Assembly (NCBI GenBank): GCA_037693485.1
Contig: CM075350.1
Location: forward strand, 118,731,001 to 118,795,000
Reading direction: 5' to 3'
DNA length: 64,000 bases
Origin: Kitagawia praeruptora
Lineage: Eukaryota > Streptophyta > Magnoliopsida > Apiales > Apiaceae
Shown here in pieces: positions 33,316 through 45,495 of this stretch (the stretch's first letter is position 1; every line of letters starts with the position of its first letter). The position numbers were made by a program, and so were the translations under genes. The notes beneath the pieces are model-generated. The model was not told the origin of the DNA, ran no database searches, and was given only the letters and a program-made list of their open reading frames with translations.

Positions 33316-33853
33316 TGGGTTAATTATCGTATAGGTCACTTATTACACGTCAATGTATCAAGCGGATCACTAATTTTTTTTCGGTCTCTTTGAAACCATG
33401 ATCAATACAAGAAATGTTACACTCCGTTAACTTTCGAAAAATAAAATTAATCTTTTGTTAATTCTGCACATTTTTCTTGAATGCTACTGTAACCAAATGA
33501 ATAATTGTTAAATTTTAGTATTTTAGATAATATACTTAGATTTTAAAAAATTCATTTACTATTTATTTTTAATTTTATTGTTATTCCTTATTTTAATTAA
33601 AAATAAAAAGTAAATGAACTTTTTAAATTATAAATATATTATTTGAAATACTAGAATTTAACAACTATTCATTTAGTTGTGGTAACATTCAAGAAAAATG
33701 TGCGAAATCAACAAAAGATTACTTTTATTTTTCGAAAGTTAACGAAGTGTAACATTTCTTGTATTGAATGGTTGAAAAATGAGACCGAAAAAAACTTAGT
33801 GATCCGCTTGATACATTAACGTATAATAAGTGACCTATATGATAATTAACCCA
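33316..33853. mobile_element. Foldback MITE with about 200-bp or longer inverted arms
   Basis: TGGGTTAATTATC at the left and GATAATTAACCCA at the right continue as long inverted repeats ('aagcggatcac' with 'gtgatccgctt', 'aacattcaagaaaaatgtgc' with its complement). TTTGTTAA flanks both ends (33308-33315 and 33854-33861). The 8-9 bp duplication allows a hAT or Mutator origin. Confidence 0.75.
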
Positions 33854-33984
33854 TTTGTTAATTATATCGGGATCAAATTGATGATTTTTTTTTTGATAAA
33901 TCAAAGATTTCATTACGAAAGACGAGTGAACCTCGTCTTGTATATTCAGTATTCTAGATAGGGCTGCACAAAAAAAGGGTTAGA

Positions 33985-34145
33985 CCGGAAAACCGGACCG
34001 GATCGGGTCTCTTGGTCCAAAAACCGGATCGGACCTGTTACATCCGGGTCGGTCCCCGGTCTTAATATCTGAAAAAATTGTATAATCGGTCCGGTCCGGT
34101 CCAGAACCGGAAAGACCGGAAAAAAACCGGAATGGACCGGTATAT
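33985..34145. repeat. 5' subterminal CCGGTCC repeats of the hAT element
   Basis: Multiple 'ggaccgg', 'ccggtccggtcc' and 'aaccgga' units in both orientations follow the 5' terminal repeat. A mirror array lies before the 3' end. These are candidate transposase-binding sites. Confidence 0.8.
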
Positions 34146-34348
34146 TAATATTTCCAAAATATTTTCAGAAAATTAAGAATTAGAAAGACGTGGCCACGTG
34201 ACGTGGGTACTGGGGGTTGAGTAAAAAACAGAGTCGTGCGAATCTCAGTCACAACTCACAAGTTTCAAACAAAGAATGTCAAGGATTTAGGGTTCTACAA
34301 GACTACCAGTCTACTGTCATTCTGTCAAGTGTCAACCCAATTAATCAA

Positions 34349-35808
34349 GTAAGTTTCTTATTAAATTTGGTCAATTAGGGTTCATAATAGGCATTTTTTT
34401 TGGATTGTAATGTATTATTGTCAATTTGTCATTTAGGAACCTAAGTTTATTAAGTTTATTTAAGATTAATTACATGATCAACTAGTTGGAATTGGAAGAT
34501 TTTGATTATTACTAAGTCACTGGGTGATTTTAAAGACTAAATATATTGCTCCTTTTAAAGACTAAATATATTACTAAGTCCTCTGCAAAACTAGATTCTT
34601 TTGATGAATGATAATAGCTCCTTGTTTAAGTGGTATATATGTTTAAGTTTAAGTGTCAATATACTCTGAAACTTTGAAACTTTGATTATTACTAAGTGTA
34701 ACTCAGCTAACATCACATCCTACTGTCAGAGACCTGAGCATGTTTGCAAAGGCTTTCTTTTTCAGATTAGGCCTATACTAGTTGCCAGCCACCTGCAAGT
34801 AATGAAAAAATATAATGGAAAGCTTGGTTGTGTAAACTGTAGTCTGTAGTTATGGACCTATTGTTATGAATTTATAAGCTTTGATGAATTTTAGAACAGC
34901 TTTCTGAATTAGCCATTCATCTTAGTGATTGGCATTATGGCTGGCCAAGCATGCTATTTTTTGTAAGCCATCATTTTCAAATCCTAATATACTCTGCAAC
35001 TTTGAAATGCTATAAATGGGTATAGTAAAACTAATTCACAGGTTTTTTTTATTGTGGCTAAAAATGTGTTTATGTAATGGTAATATTTCATACCTTTTAT
35101 AATTGTAACTAGCGCATACGGGGACTTGTTCCATTTACCACGGTATTGAAACTTTGAGATGATTATGGTAGATTCTAACTCTTGGAGTTGGCACACATGT
35201 TTTCCTTTATACATTTGCATGAGTTTATCTTACATCTGAGAAAATAAATGTCAAAGTATTGCCTAGTGGAACCTATCCTGTTACATAGTCCGTTAAATGA
35301 GTATTTTATTTGTCTCCAGATGGGTCAACTATGCTAGAAAGATAAAGAGAAAAAAGTTTTACTAGCTGTTCCTTGTTGTTATTTGTGATGATTATGTCAT
35401 GTGTTATGTAAGCCACATACTAGCTAACTTGCAGGGATCCTGTAAAATAAAAATTGCAGGCTAACAGATTTCTTGAAATCCTTATAACAGGACTAAACAT
35501 TTCAATAACATTCTGATTGCAGAATCATATATTAAAACAATACTCCGTTACTGTCTTACTCAGATATATTAATAGCAATTCTGCAGTTGTAAAGAATATT
35601 TACCAGCTGGCTGACTGGTAACAGATTTCTTGTAGGCTAGCCCTAAGAGCTCTCAAACAACTGATCTAACTGAGCTAACCAGTGAACTGCAGTGTAGTTA
35701 GCCATTTACTTAGTACCTTGTTAGTTGTTCATAATAAATTTTGATTTAGGTTTCATTATACTCATAACAGGTTAGATTTTCTAATTGTATTTTATAATTA
35801 TGTACCAG
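34349..35808 (+). other. Probable 5'-UTR intron of the hAT transposase
   Basis: A donor GTAAGT at 34349 and an acceptor 'tatgtaccag' ending at 35808 directly before the start ATG would remove 1460 bp of non-coding sequence. The exon before the donor would be the short leader about 34200-34348. This is inferred from splice signals only. Confidence 0.45.
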
Positions 35809-38226
35809 ATGTCGAGCTCCATTCAATCCAAACGAAAAAGAGATGATGCAGTCCCCACCCAAGAAAGAACTGATGCAACACAGATGCATATATACGAGGA
35901 TATTTCTTGTGAAGAAGTACCTGCACAGCCAAAAAAAAAATAAAAGCGCAGCGTCTCCTGAAATATCAAAGGAGGGGATTATCGAGGAACGTCAGTATCT
36001 TACTGCTCCCACCAAACAAAAGGCAGAGTATTGGAAGGACTATAAGATATATGTGAGTAAAGAGGGTTTGCGTCGAGCTGAATGTAAGTTTTGTTCTACT
36101 ACCTATGCTGCTGATCCTAACAATAATGGTACAAAAAATATAAGAAACCATTGGCTTGTTTGTCAAAAAAATCCTGCTAATGAAGGAAAAGGGAAGCAGA
36201 AAAAATTAATTTTGGAACTTATTGACGATAAACCAGGGCAGGGGAAGTTAAAAAATTGGGTCTTGAATGCTAGTGAACTTAGGGAAGCATTATGTTATAT
36301 GGTTATCATTGACGAGCTTCCTTTTCGCTTTGTTGAAAAACCTGGCTTTAATTACATGATGTCTAAAGCTTGTCCAGAGTATGTCTTACCTTCTCGCATG
36401 ACTGTAGCTCGTGGTTGTTTTCAGCTTTATTTAAAAGAAAAAGAAAAGTTAAAAGAATTTCTTAGATCATCTTGTCAAAGAGTGTCTGTTACGACTGATT
36501 CATGGACATGTAATCAGAGGATCAACTATATGTGTCTTACAGCTCATTTCATAGACAAAGACTGGAAATTACAAAAAAGAATTTTGAACTTCTGTCCAAT
36601 TTCTAGTCATAGAGGTGATGCGATTGCTAGAGCAATAGAAGTTTGTTTAAAAAGTTGGGGATTAGATACTAAGCTTTTCACCGTGACGGTTGATAATGCT
36701 TCCTCAAATGATGTTGCCTGTGCTAAATTAGTAGAAATTTTGCAAGACAAAGGTTGTAGCATAGGAAATGGAAAGTACTTGCATATGCGATGTGTTGCTC
36801 ACATAGTTAATCTTATTGTCTGGGATGGTTTAAAAATAAAAAATAATCTTCAATCTGTTGAAAGGGTTCGAGCTGCTGTTAAATTTATGAAAAATTCTCC
36901 TGCTAGGCTACAAAAGTTTAAAGTTTTAGCAACAGTTCTGAAAATTGACAGTAAATCATTGTTGTCGCTTGATGTACCCACTCGATGGAATTCTACTTAT
37001 TCTATGTTAGAAACTGCTATAAAATTTAAGAGTGTCTTTGGCATGTTTGGGCTGCATAAAGAAATAGATATCGGGGATGGTGATGAGACTAAGAAAATAG
37101 GACCTCCTCAGGAAAGTGATTGGGATCTTGTTAAGAAACTTGTTGTCTTCCTAGAAAAGTTTTTTATCTTAACAAATAATGTATCTGCTTCTTTGAGTGT
37201 GACATCTAATAGTGCATTGTTTGACATTGGTACCGCTTTAGAAACACTAAAAGGTTTAGAGGAAACACATGATCTAGAGTTGTGTTTAATGGCTCGGGCA
37301 ATGAAAGAAAAGTTCGATAAATATTGGGGTAATTTGGAGAAGTTTAACATGTTGATTTGTGTGGCTGCCATACTTGATCCGAATGTGAAAATTGTTGGCT
37401 TGCAATTTACCCTTCATGCAATGTATGGTGAATACAATGGTGATATTTTGCTAGATCAGATACAACAAGTCACATATGAATTATTTGATGAGTATAAAGG
37501 ATTATATACACCTGCCAGTGTGCCTCCTTTTGAGCCAGATAGTCAAAGTGAAACAAAAAATTGTGATGCTAAATCCATGAAAAGTAGTATCTTAGATAAA
37601 GTCAGGAAGTTCCAATCATCGGCTGGGTTAAAAGGAAAATATATGAGTACTAGGCCTGAACTTGAGCGATATTTGAACGAAGAAGGTGGTGAAGATGACG
37701 TTGAAATATTAAAGTGGTGGAAACTTAACAGCCCACGATTTCCAATACTTTCACGCATGGCACGTGATATTTTAGCAATGCCTGTATCTACAGTTGCTTC
37801 TGAAGCCGCATTTAGTACAGGAGGAAGAACACTTGATCAATTTAGAAGCTCTCTAACTCCCAAGGTCATATATTTTTATCTATATTTGTTAAGTAAAAAT
37901 TTATTTTGCTTCTTCATTTGGTATATTTATATCTTATATGTATGAATCTGTTTTAAAAGTAAAGGTGGTGCAAGGTCTTATTTGTGGTCAAGATTGGCTT
38001 CGTGCAAAGTTAAAAAATGAAAGAGACAAAGTCGTGAATGTAGAGGAATCATTGAAAGAACTAGAGGACTTGGAAGATGGTATAAATATATTACGTTCAT
38101 ATTATATATAGTAACTTATTAGTTGTAATGTTTGTTCTCATTTCTCTTATTAACTACACAGATATGCAAAAAAATAGAACTGATGAGTCCACGATCTACG
38201 TCACAGACGAAGATGAAGACATGTAG
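35809..38226 (+). CDS. hAT transposase (BED zinc finger, RICESLEEPER-like), three exons, one-base slip
   Basis: Exons are 35809-37864, 37965-38079 and 38162-38226, with GT-AG introns and matching phases. The start ATG at 35809 (MSSSIQSKRKRDD, a basic nuclear-signal-like start) leads into a run of ten A at 35931-35940. There the frame ends one base out of phase with the long downstream frame. A BED-type finger follows (WKDYKIY, CKFCSTTYAA, NIRNHWLVC). The catalytic RNase H-like region includes TTDSWTCNQRINYMCLTAHF, VTVDNASSND and MRCVAHIVNLIV, then VPTRWNSTYSMLE. The C-terminal hAT dimerisation domain has LKWWKLNSPRFPILSRMARD and VSTVASEAAFSTGGRTLDQF. The last exons encode QGLICGQDWLRAKL and an acidic tail ending before TAG at 38224. 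Length (about 745 codons) is normal for the family. Apart from the A-run slip I see no lesion. Confidence 0.85.
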
Positions 38227-39514
38227 ACGGTAAAGGTAAGACATGTACTTTATATTTTTTGTTAAAGTGGCTGTTTCTGTTGATGTATGTCTGATTTACA
38301 TAACAAGTAACACTTGATAATTACATCAATTAACCACATAATTTACAAATTAACTTCTGTCCCTGGCAAAGCAAGACCGTTTACATTTTCATCACCACAA
38401 ATTAACTTCTGTCTCTTAATTACGTACTTGTTTATAATCATCACAGCCTTTGAATATATATATATAGGGTTGTGGTTTTATGGACTGTGAATTAAGAAAA
38501 GGAAAGACCAAAGAATAGTAGTACGTAGTACCAGTACTGTCTGTAGTTGTCAAAATTAAACAGAAGAAAATTTCCGAAGAAAGCATCTGATATTTCCTTA
38601 ACCAGAAACAAGAAATTGAACTAGGGGGTGTTGGTTTGTGAGGAAAGGGAAAGGAGTGAAATCATTGGCTAAGGTGCAGAGAGGGGCAACTGCCCCCTTT
38701 GATAAAATTCCCATCTCTCTGCTTTTTAGCCTCTTTCTAGTTCTTGAGCTTTTTGTACCTTTCCCTTAATGTGGGCTCTGGTTCTTTTTTCCTCTGTATT
38801 TATAATGCTAGCTAATTGCTGCTCCATCAGTCCATCTATGTTCATTTAATGCCAACAATTTGTGGATTATATATTTGTATGTTACATAGAGCTACAATCA
38901 GTAGTTTTAAGTATCAATTTTCTCCCTGGATTGTTCACATTTGCGCATGTCTATAAACAAAACAAACTTATATGATACACCTGAAACCTGATGTAATTAA
39001 TCTTGCAGGTAATGGGTTTGATGGAGTAGCTAGACGCCAGAGTTGGATCCCTGATAAGCAAGCACTGGCCAGTGAGGAGTCCTTTGTGATCATCATATGT
39101 TCCGCATTTTTAAAAACAAAAGCACTTTGAAATATCATTCTTAATAGGATTTTAGTGTTACTGAATTAAGGGTTGATTTGTAACTCTTTTACTAGCATTT
39201 GATTTTGAATATGAAGGTACAGTCCAACTATGAGGTACATCAGCAGGTGTCAGAGAGATGACTTATGTTGAACTCTTCCGGGCTCTTGCCAGTGAAATAT
39301 ATCTATATACTCTCGAATTATTGTGGCATGATTTGGTTTTTTTTCCTTTCCAATTCTAGCATAATTAGTTACTTAACAGTTAACATAGTTTATTTTAGAC
39401 ATATTCTAAACTTTTCAAATACTTTCATTATGTGTGCAAACTTACATATTTTTTCTTTTCAAAATAATTTGATATGTAAAGAGAAAGTAGCCTATTTTTT
39501 TTTTTATAAACCGG
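38227..39514. other. hAT 3' non-coding region
   Basis: AT-rich sequence between the transposase stop and the 3' subterminal repeats. Open frames over the CCGGTCC array are by-products of the repeat. No second gene is recognised. Confidence 0.5.
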
Positions 39515-39662
39515 TCTATACCGGTCCGGTCCGGTTCAATCCGGTCTTTTTCAGGTCCGGTCCGGTCTCAAGACCGAAACTAGCAGGTCCGGTCCCCGGT
39601 CCGCATTATTCAAAAAAACCGGTTTTCGGTCCGGTCCGGTCCGGTCCGGGCCGGTCCGGTTT
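39515..39662. repeat. 3' subterminal CCGGTCC repeats of the hAT element
   Basis: Dense 'ccggtccggt' units (for example about 39519-39545 and 39625-39660), mirroring the 5' array. Confidence 0.85.
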
Positions 39663-39725
39663 TAACCACTTGTGCAGCCCTAATTCTAGATGCTGCATTT
39701 TCTAAACGTGTACACATTTGTTTTG

Positions 39726-40631
39726 GTCATAACCTATGTGTAGTTTAAAGAACAACGGGTATATAATTTTTTTATCGATTTAATCTACCTAAAAAATTGG
39801 GTTTATTTAATTTAATCGTTTTGGTCATAACCTATGTGTAGTTTATTCATGTATAAAAAATTATTTTTACTATTTTTATTATAGGTGTTAAGCGAAGATT
39901 TATATACTTCTATAATTTATTACGTTTTCCATAACAACTAATAATAATGATTGCTTGAGAAGTTAAGGGTCGTCTGTATTACAATTGTCCCAAAAGAAAT
40001 TGGAGTGTTATTCAATAGGGAATAAAAAATGATGCAATGTAAACAATTTTTAGTCATCATTTTACCTAAAAATAAACTTAAATATATATATAATTAATAT
40101 TTAATATTGAAATAATAATTACAATGCTCAAATAAAGTTTATAATTTTCTAAATAAAAAAATTAATAAATTTAATACACATTTATTAGGTACTCCATATT
40201 AATGACTAATTAATATGTCATTAATAGCTATTTAATGCAAGAAAATAATTTTAATAAAAAAAATAAAAATAAAAAAATTCAAAAAAAAAATCTTGAACGC
40301 TTCTGGTAACTTTACGATCTCCAGGCATTAATGTAAACAATTTTTAGTCGTCATTTTACCTAAAAATAAACTTAAATATATATGTAATTAATATTTAATA
40401 TTGAAATAATAATTACAATGCTCAAATAAAGTTTATAATTTTCTAAATAAAAAAAATTAATAAATTTAATACAAATTTATTAGGTACTCCATATTAATGA
40501 CTAATTAATATGTCATTAAAAGCTATTTAATGCAAGAAAATAATTTTAATAAAAAAATAAAAAAACAAAAATTCAAGAAAAATATCTTGAACGCTTCTGG
40601 TAACTTTACGATCTCCAGGCATTATAATATA
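39726..40631 (-). mobile_element. Helitron fragment with internal tandem duplication
   Basis: Related to 44534-45495 ('aacaacgggt.tataa', 'gaacgcttctggtaactt', 'gatctccaggcattataatata'). A roughly 300-bp segment (about 40029-40326) is repeated at about 40330-40627. The minus-strand 5' end is cut by the next Helitron's 3' end at 40632. Its own 3' terminus is missing. Confidence 0.65.
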
Positions 40632-42577
40632 CTAGCCTAAAACCCGTGCGATGCACGGATTTTTTTTATATTATATAAAAATTTCATTAATTAAAATTAA
40701 TTTTTTTTTAAACATGAATTTTGGAGGCTTACTTTTTTATATGAGATGATTTCATAATAATTATATAAATGTTATTCGTGATATTTGTAGAAAAGGAGGG
40801 ACTTAGTTAGAAAATATAGAAAAGATGATAGGTTTTAGTTAAAAAGAATAATCAATTACTCCCTCTGTCTCTCCCATTTCTTTACATTTCTTTTTCACTG
40901 CTCGACACGCATTTCAAGGCTCCTAAAAAGTATAGTTCCATAACTTATTTTTTAAATTTTCTTTTTTTGTATAAAAATAGAACAATTCTATTTTTATACA
41001 AAAAAAGAAAATTTAAAAAATAAGTTATGAAACTATCCGCAAATTGCACCTTAAAATCCGTGCCAGAATTACGTCCCCCAAGGTAAAGAACCAAGGGGGA
41101 CAGAGGGAGTAATTATTAGCAATTATAAAGTTATTACTTCATTTTATTAAATAGAATGTCCGTGGTATGATTAGAAAAATAGAGAATTTAGTTAGTGAAA
41201 ATTAAAAAGATTATATGTTCTAGGTGAAAAAGGTAATTGATTAGTTTATAGTAATTATAATTGAATTACGTTAATTTACTAAATACAATTGCTCGTAATG
41301 TTTTTAGAAAATGAGAAAATAATATTGTCGATTTTAGTTAGAAAATATAGAAAAAATGATATGTTTTAGCTGAAAAAGGTAATCGGTTAATTAAAAATAT
41401 TATAAGTTTATAAGTTTATTTTATTAAATAGAAACGTCCGTGATATAATTAAAAAAAAAAATTTAGTTAGAGAAAATAGAAAGGTAACGTGCATGATTTA
41501 TGTGGAAAAAGTAATTGATTAGTTTATAGTAATTATAATTTAATTATGTTATTTTACGAAATAAAATTGTTCATAGTTTTTAGAAAATGAGAAATTAATG
41601 CTACCCGTTATATTTCTAGAAAAAAAAGGGAATGTAATTAGAAAAAATAGAAAAGATGATATATTTTAGCTGAAAAGGTAATCGATTAATTATTAGTATT
41701 ATAATATTATTATTTTATTTGTATTAAATAGAAACGCCTGTAATATAATTAGAAAAATGGAGGTTTTAGTAAGAAGAAAGAAAAAAGGTAACGTGTTTTG
41801 CTGAAAAAAGGTAACCGTCCATGATATAATTGGAAAAAGAGAGATTTTAGTTAGAGAAAAGGTAACGTGTGTTGATTGAAAAAGGTAATTGATTAGTTAA
41901 TAATAATTATATATAATTATGTTATTTTTTAGCTGAAATGATAATTGGTTAATTATTAGTATTATAATTTTTTTTATTAAATAGAAACGCCTGTAATATA
42001 ATTAGAAAAATCGAGGTTTTAGTAAGAAGAAAGAAAAAAAGGTAATGTGTTTTGCTGAAAAAGGTAACCATCCATAATATAATTGGAAAAAGAGAGATTT
42101 TAGTTAGAGAAAATAGAAAAGGTAACGTGTTTTGACTGAAAAAGGTAATTGATTAGTTAATAGCGATTATATATAATTAAGTTATTTTTTTAAACAAAAT
42201 TGCTCGTAGTGTTTAAAAAGGAGAAATTTTAGTTAGATAAAATGTAAAAGATATTTTATTTTAAATGAAAAAGGAAATTATTTATTTATTGAAAAATAGA
42301 AAAGGTTATATGTTTAAACTTAAAAAGGAAATTGATTAATAAATGAGAAATTTTAGTTAGATGAGAAATTTTAGTTAGATAAAATATAAAAGATATTGTA
42401 TTTTACTTGGAAAAGGAAATTATTTAGTTCTTGAAAATAGAAAAGATAATATGCGTAACCTGAAAAAGGAAATTGATTAATTAATAGATCTGTAATTGAG
42501 TAAGGGTAATTAGGTAAATTCAATAGGTACAAACTAACCAAACTTTTAATGTTTCGGCTTTAATATAATATAATAGA
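40632..42577 (-). mobile_element. Non-autonomous Helitron (array member A)
   Basis: The minus-strand 3' end shows hairpin CCGTGCATCGCACGG, then GTTTTAGG and CTAG (40632-40635), then T. The 5' end near 42577 reads TCTATTATATTATATTAAAG followed by CCGAAACATT, a typical plant Helitron start, though its preceding base is T rather than A. It contains a Stowaway MITE and AT-rich filler built on 'tttagttagaaaa' and 'gaaaaaggtaa' repeats. Confidence 0.65.
40859..41109. mobile_element. Stowaway-type MITE (251 bp)
   Basis: Ends CTCCCTCTGTCTC and GGACAGAGGGAG, flanked by TA at 40857-40858 and 41110-41111. Same length and same central hairpin ('gtataaaaatagaa') as the copy at 7768-8018, but more diverged ends. 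Confidence 0.9.
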
Positions 42578-42580
42578 ATA

Positions 42581-43418
42581 AATAGCTTATAACCCGTGCA
42601 ATGCACGAGTTTCTTTTAATATGTTATTTAAATTTTATTTTATGCTATAATTATATTTTTATATAATCATTATTTTGTAAAAATTATTTTAATATTATTT
42701 TAATATAATTTAATATAAATTTAGTTAATCATGATTTAAAATTTACAATATTATATGATTTTAAGTTAAATATGTCGTTGACGGGATTAGAAACTTGTAT
42801 TTTTAGTAAAATACTTTAATCATAAAATATATCTTATAATTAAATCTAACGGCTCTTATTAATTACTAAAAATCTAACAGTAAAATGGTTTAATATTTTT
42901 CGGTATACATTAATGATTGCAAATTATTGGTTTAAAATTTATATTATAATTTTTTTTTAAAAATATGTCTGACAGAATTCCAACCTTGAAATTTTAGTAA
43001 ATTAATTTAAACATATAATATATTTTTAATCATTAGATCTAATGGATCTGACTTTTTACTAAAAATATAACGGTCATTATTCGTTGTATATATATGTCTA
43101 TTATCTTTTGTTAGTGATTAGACAATACAGTGTTATTTTTTTGGGTATATATTAATTATTGTAAGATTATATTTTAAAATAAAAGTTAATGTGTTTTATT
43201 TAGAAAGAAATATTATTGATTGGAAGATATGATATCATAGGTGTTCGATTCCCGTAAGGGATAGGTACTCATGGGATAAAAGGTAATATCATCAATCAAT
43301 TAAAAGTAAACCTCTTTTAATTAAAAAAAGGCGATCGACTAATTATCACTAATTATATTATTTTACTATTTATTTTAATAGTTAGGATGACCGTGCTGAA
43401 GATCGAACGGACAAACTT
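42581..43418 (-). mobile_element. Helitron remnant (array member B)
   Basis: Begins on the plus strand with 'tagcttataacccgtgcaatgcacg', the hairpin-type 3' end of the same group with a changed last base (CTAT for CTAG). It ends near 'caaactttcaatg', apparently a truncated copy of the 5'-end motif. Contains 'ggtgttcgattcccg' (about 43220), a pol III box-B-like sequence that may mark a captured tRNA or SINE fragment. Confidence 0.45.
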
Positions 43419-44231
43419 TCAATGCCCGTGTGATGCACAGGTTTATTTTATTATATTATATAAATTTTATTTAATATTACAATTATGTTTTTATATAATC
43501 ATTATTTTTAATATTTTTTAATTTTAATTTAATATAATTTAATATTCTCATGTTTACGGATTATACTAATGTTTCCTTATTATAAACAATGTATACGGAT
43601 TTTTAATATATTTTATTAAATAGTGATATAATTGGGAAAAAAACATTTTAGTTAGAGAAAAGAGAAAAGATAAAAAATTAATTTATTAGTTAACAGTAAT
43701 TATAATTTATTTTTTAATTAGAAAAAATATTAAAGGTATTATATTTTACTTGAAAAAGGAAACTGTTTAGTTATTAAAAAAAATGTAACATGTTTAACCT
43801 GAAAAAGTAGATTGATTAGTAAAGTAAACATTTCAGTTAAATAAAATTTAAAAGAAGATTTTTAAAAGTAACCCGTGATATAATTGGAAAAAGAGATATT
43901 TTAGTTAGAGAAAAGAGAAAAGATAATTTGTATGAAAAAATTAATTAATTAGTTAATAGTAATTATAATATGCTTTTTAGTTAGATAAAATATAAAAGAT
44001 ATTATATTTTACTTGAAAAATGAAACTGCTTAGTTATTAAAAAGAAAAGAAAAGGTAACATGTTTAACCTGAAAAAGGAAATTGATTAGTAAAGCAAAAA
44101 TTTTAGTTAGATAAAATATGAAAAAAAAAATATTATCTATAATTAATTAAGGGTAAATTAGTAAAATCAATAGGTACCAACCAACCAAACTTTTAATGTT
44201 TCGGCTTTAATATAATAGAATAGATAGATAG
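43419..44231 (-). mobile_element. Helitron remnant (array member C)
   Basis: Starts with hairpin 'gcccgtgtgatgcacaggt' and ends with 'ccaaacttttaatgtttcgg' followed by 'ctttaatataatagaatag', the same 5'-end motif as member A. The target bases are not clean. A further 5'-end fragment with this motif follows at about 44232-44528. Confidence 0.45.
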
Positions 44232-44533
44232 ATTATAATATAAATATGTTATTTTATTAAACAAAATTGCTTGTAGTATTTATAAGAAAGGAGAAATCTT
44301 CGTTAGATACAATATAAAATATATTGTGCTTTACTTGAAAAGGGAAATTAATTAGTTAGTGAAAAATAGAAAAGTTAATATGTTTAATCTGAAAAAGGAA
44401 ATTATATAATTAGTTAATAGTTAAGTAAGGTTAAATAAGTAAAATCAACAGGTACCAACCAACCAACCAACCAAACTTTTAATGTTTCGGCTTTTATATA
44501 ATAGTATAGATATAGATATAGATATAGATAGAT

Positions 44534-45495
44534 AGGCAACTAATCCGCGCTTCGCGCGGTGCATAAATTTTCCTTTTAAAATATTAAAAATAGATAAATT
44601 TTTTTAAAAAATTGATTGATCTCTTAAGAATTTTTAAAAAATAAGATTCAAAATAATTTACATAAATTTATAAGTTTGAAGGTATTCTCTTTATATATCT
44701 AAATTTTTTAAAATCTCAAAAATATCATAAACATAAAAAGTAGTAATTATAATACAAACGTAGTCTTTACGATCAAAAGTTATAAATATTATATATAATA
44801 ACACTTTTTAAAGCCGACACCCCTCCCATAACATACATGTTCAATTGTAATGTAAGAATTTATTTAATTAGAATATTAATTTATTTCCACACAATTTAAT
44901 GAACAACGGGTGTATAACTTTTTTATCGATTTAATCTATCGATAAAATTGGATTTTTTTCAATTTAACCGGTTTGGTCATAACCCATGTGTAATTTATTC
45001 ATGTGTAAAAATAAAAAATTATTTGTATTATTTTTATTATAGGTGTTAAGCGAAGATTTACATACTTCTATAAATTATTACAATTTCCATAATCACTAAT
45101 GATAAAGATTGCTTGAGAAGTTAATGGTAGTCTATACTACAATTTTCCGAAAAGAAATTGGAGTGGTATTCGATAGGGAATAAAAAAGGACGCAATGTAA
45201 ACAATTTTTAATCGTCATTTTGCCTAAAAATAAACTTAATTATATATGTAATTAATATTTAATACTGAAATAATAATTATAATGCTCAAATAAAGTTTTA
45301 TAATTTCTTAAATAAATAAAATAAATTTAATACACATTTATTAGGTATAATTAATGACTAATCAATATGTCATTAAGAGCTATTTAATGCAAGAAAATAA
45401 TTTTAATTAAAAAATCAAAAAAGCGAAAATTCAAGAAAAATACCTTGAACGCTTCTGGTAACTTTCCGATCTCCATGCATTATAATATATATAGA
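44534..45495 (-). mobile_element. Non-autonomous Helitron (array member E, about 960 bp)
   Basis: The minus-strand 3' end has hairpin CCGCGCGAAGCGCGG then ATTAGTTGC and CTAT. The 5' end reads TCTATATATATTATAATGC ending at 45495, with A before it. It is the best full-length relative of the 5' portion of the element at 28760-31610. Just upstream (44506-44532) is a TAGATA microsatellite. Confidence 0.6.

Larger units (their letters stand above)
33959..39682 (+). mobile_element. Complete-looking hAT DNA transposon (5.7 kb)
   Basis: Perfect 13-bp terminal inverted repeats TAGGGCTGCACAA and TTGTGCAGCCCTA are flanked by an exact 8-bp duplication ATTCTAGA (33951-33958 and 39683-39690). Subterminal arrays of ACCGGACCGG/CCGGTCCGGT motifs lie at about 33985-34145 and 39515-39662, as expected for hAT transposase binding. 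A three-exon transposase lies between. All parts of an autonomous element are present, with one suspicious homopolymer frameshift. Confidence 0.95.

Noticed and set aside
39265..39705. 146-codon open frame ending in repeated GP residues
   Set aside because: It reads through the hAT 3' subterminal CCGGTCC array and the terminal repeat; the Gly/Pro pattern comes from the repeat.
43205..43260. tRNA-like box B ('ggtgttcgattcccg')
   Set aside because: No cloverleaf or proper box A could be built, so I do not call a tRNA gene; at most a captured fragment.
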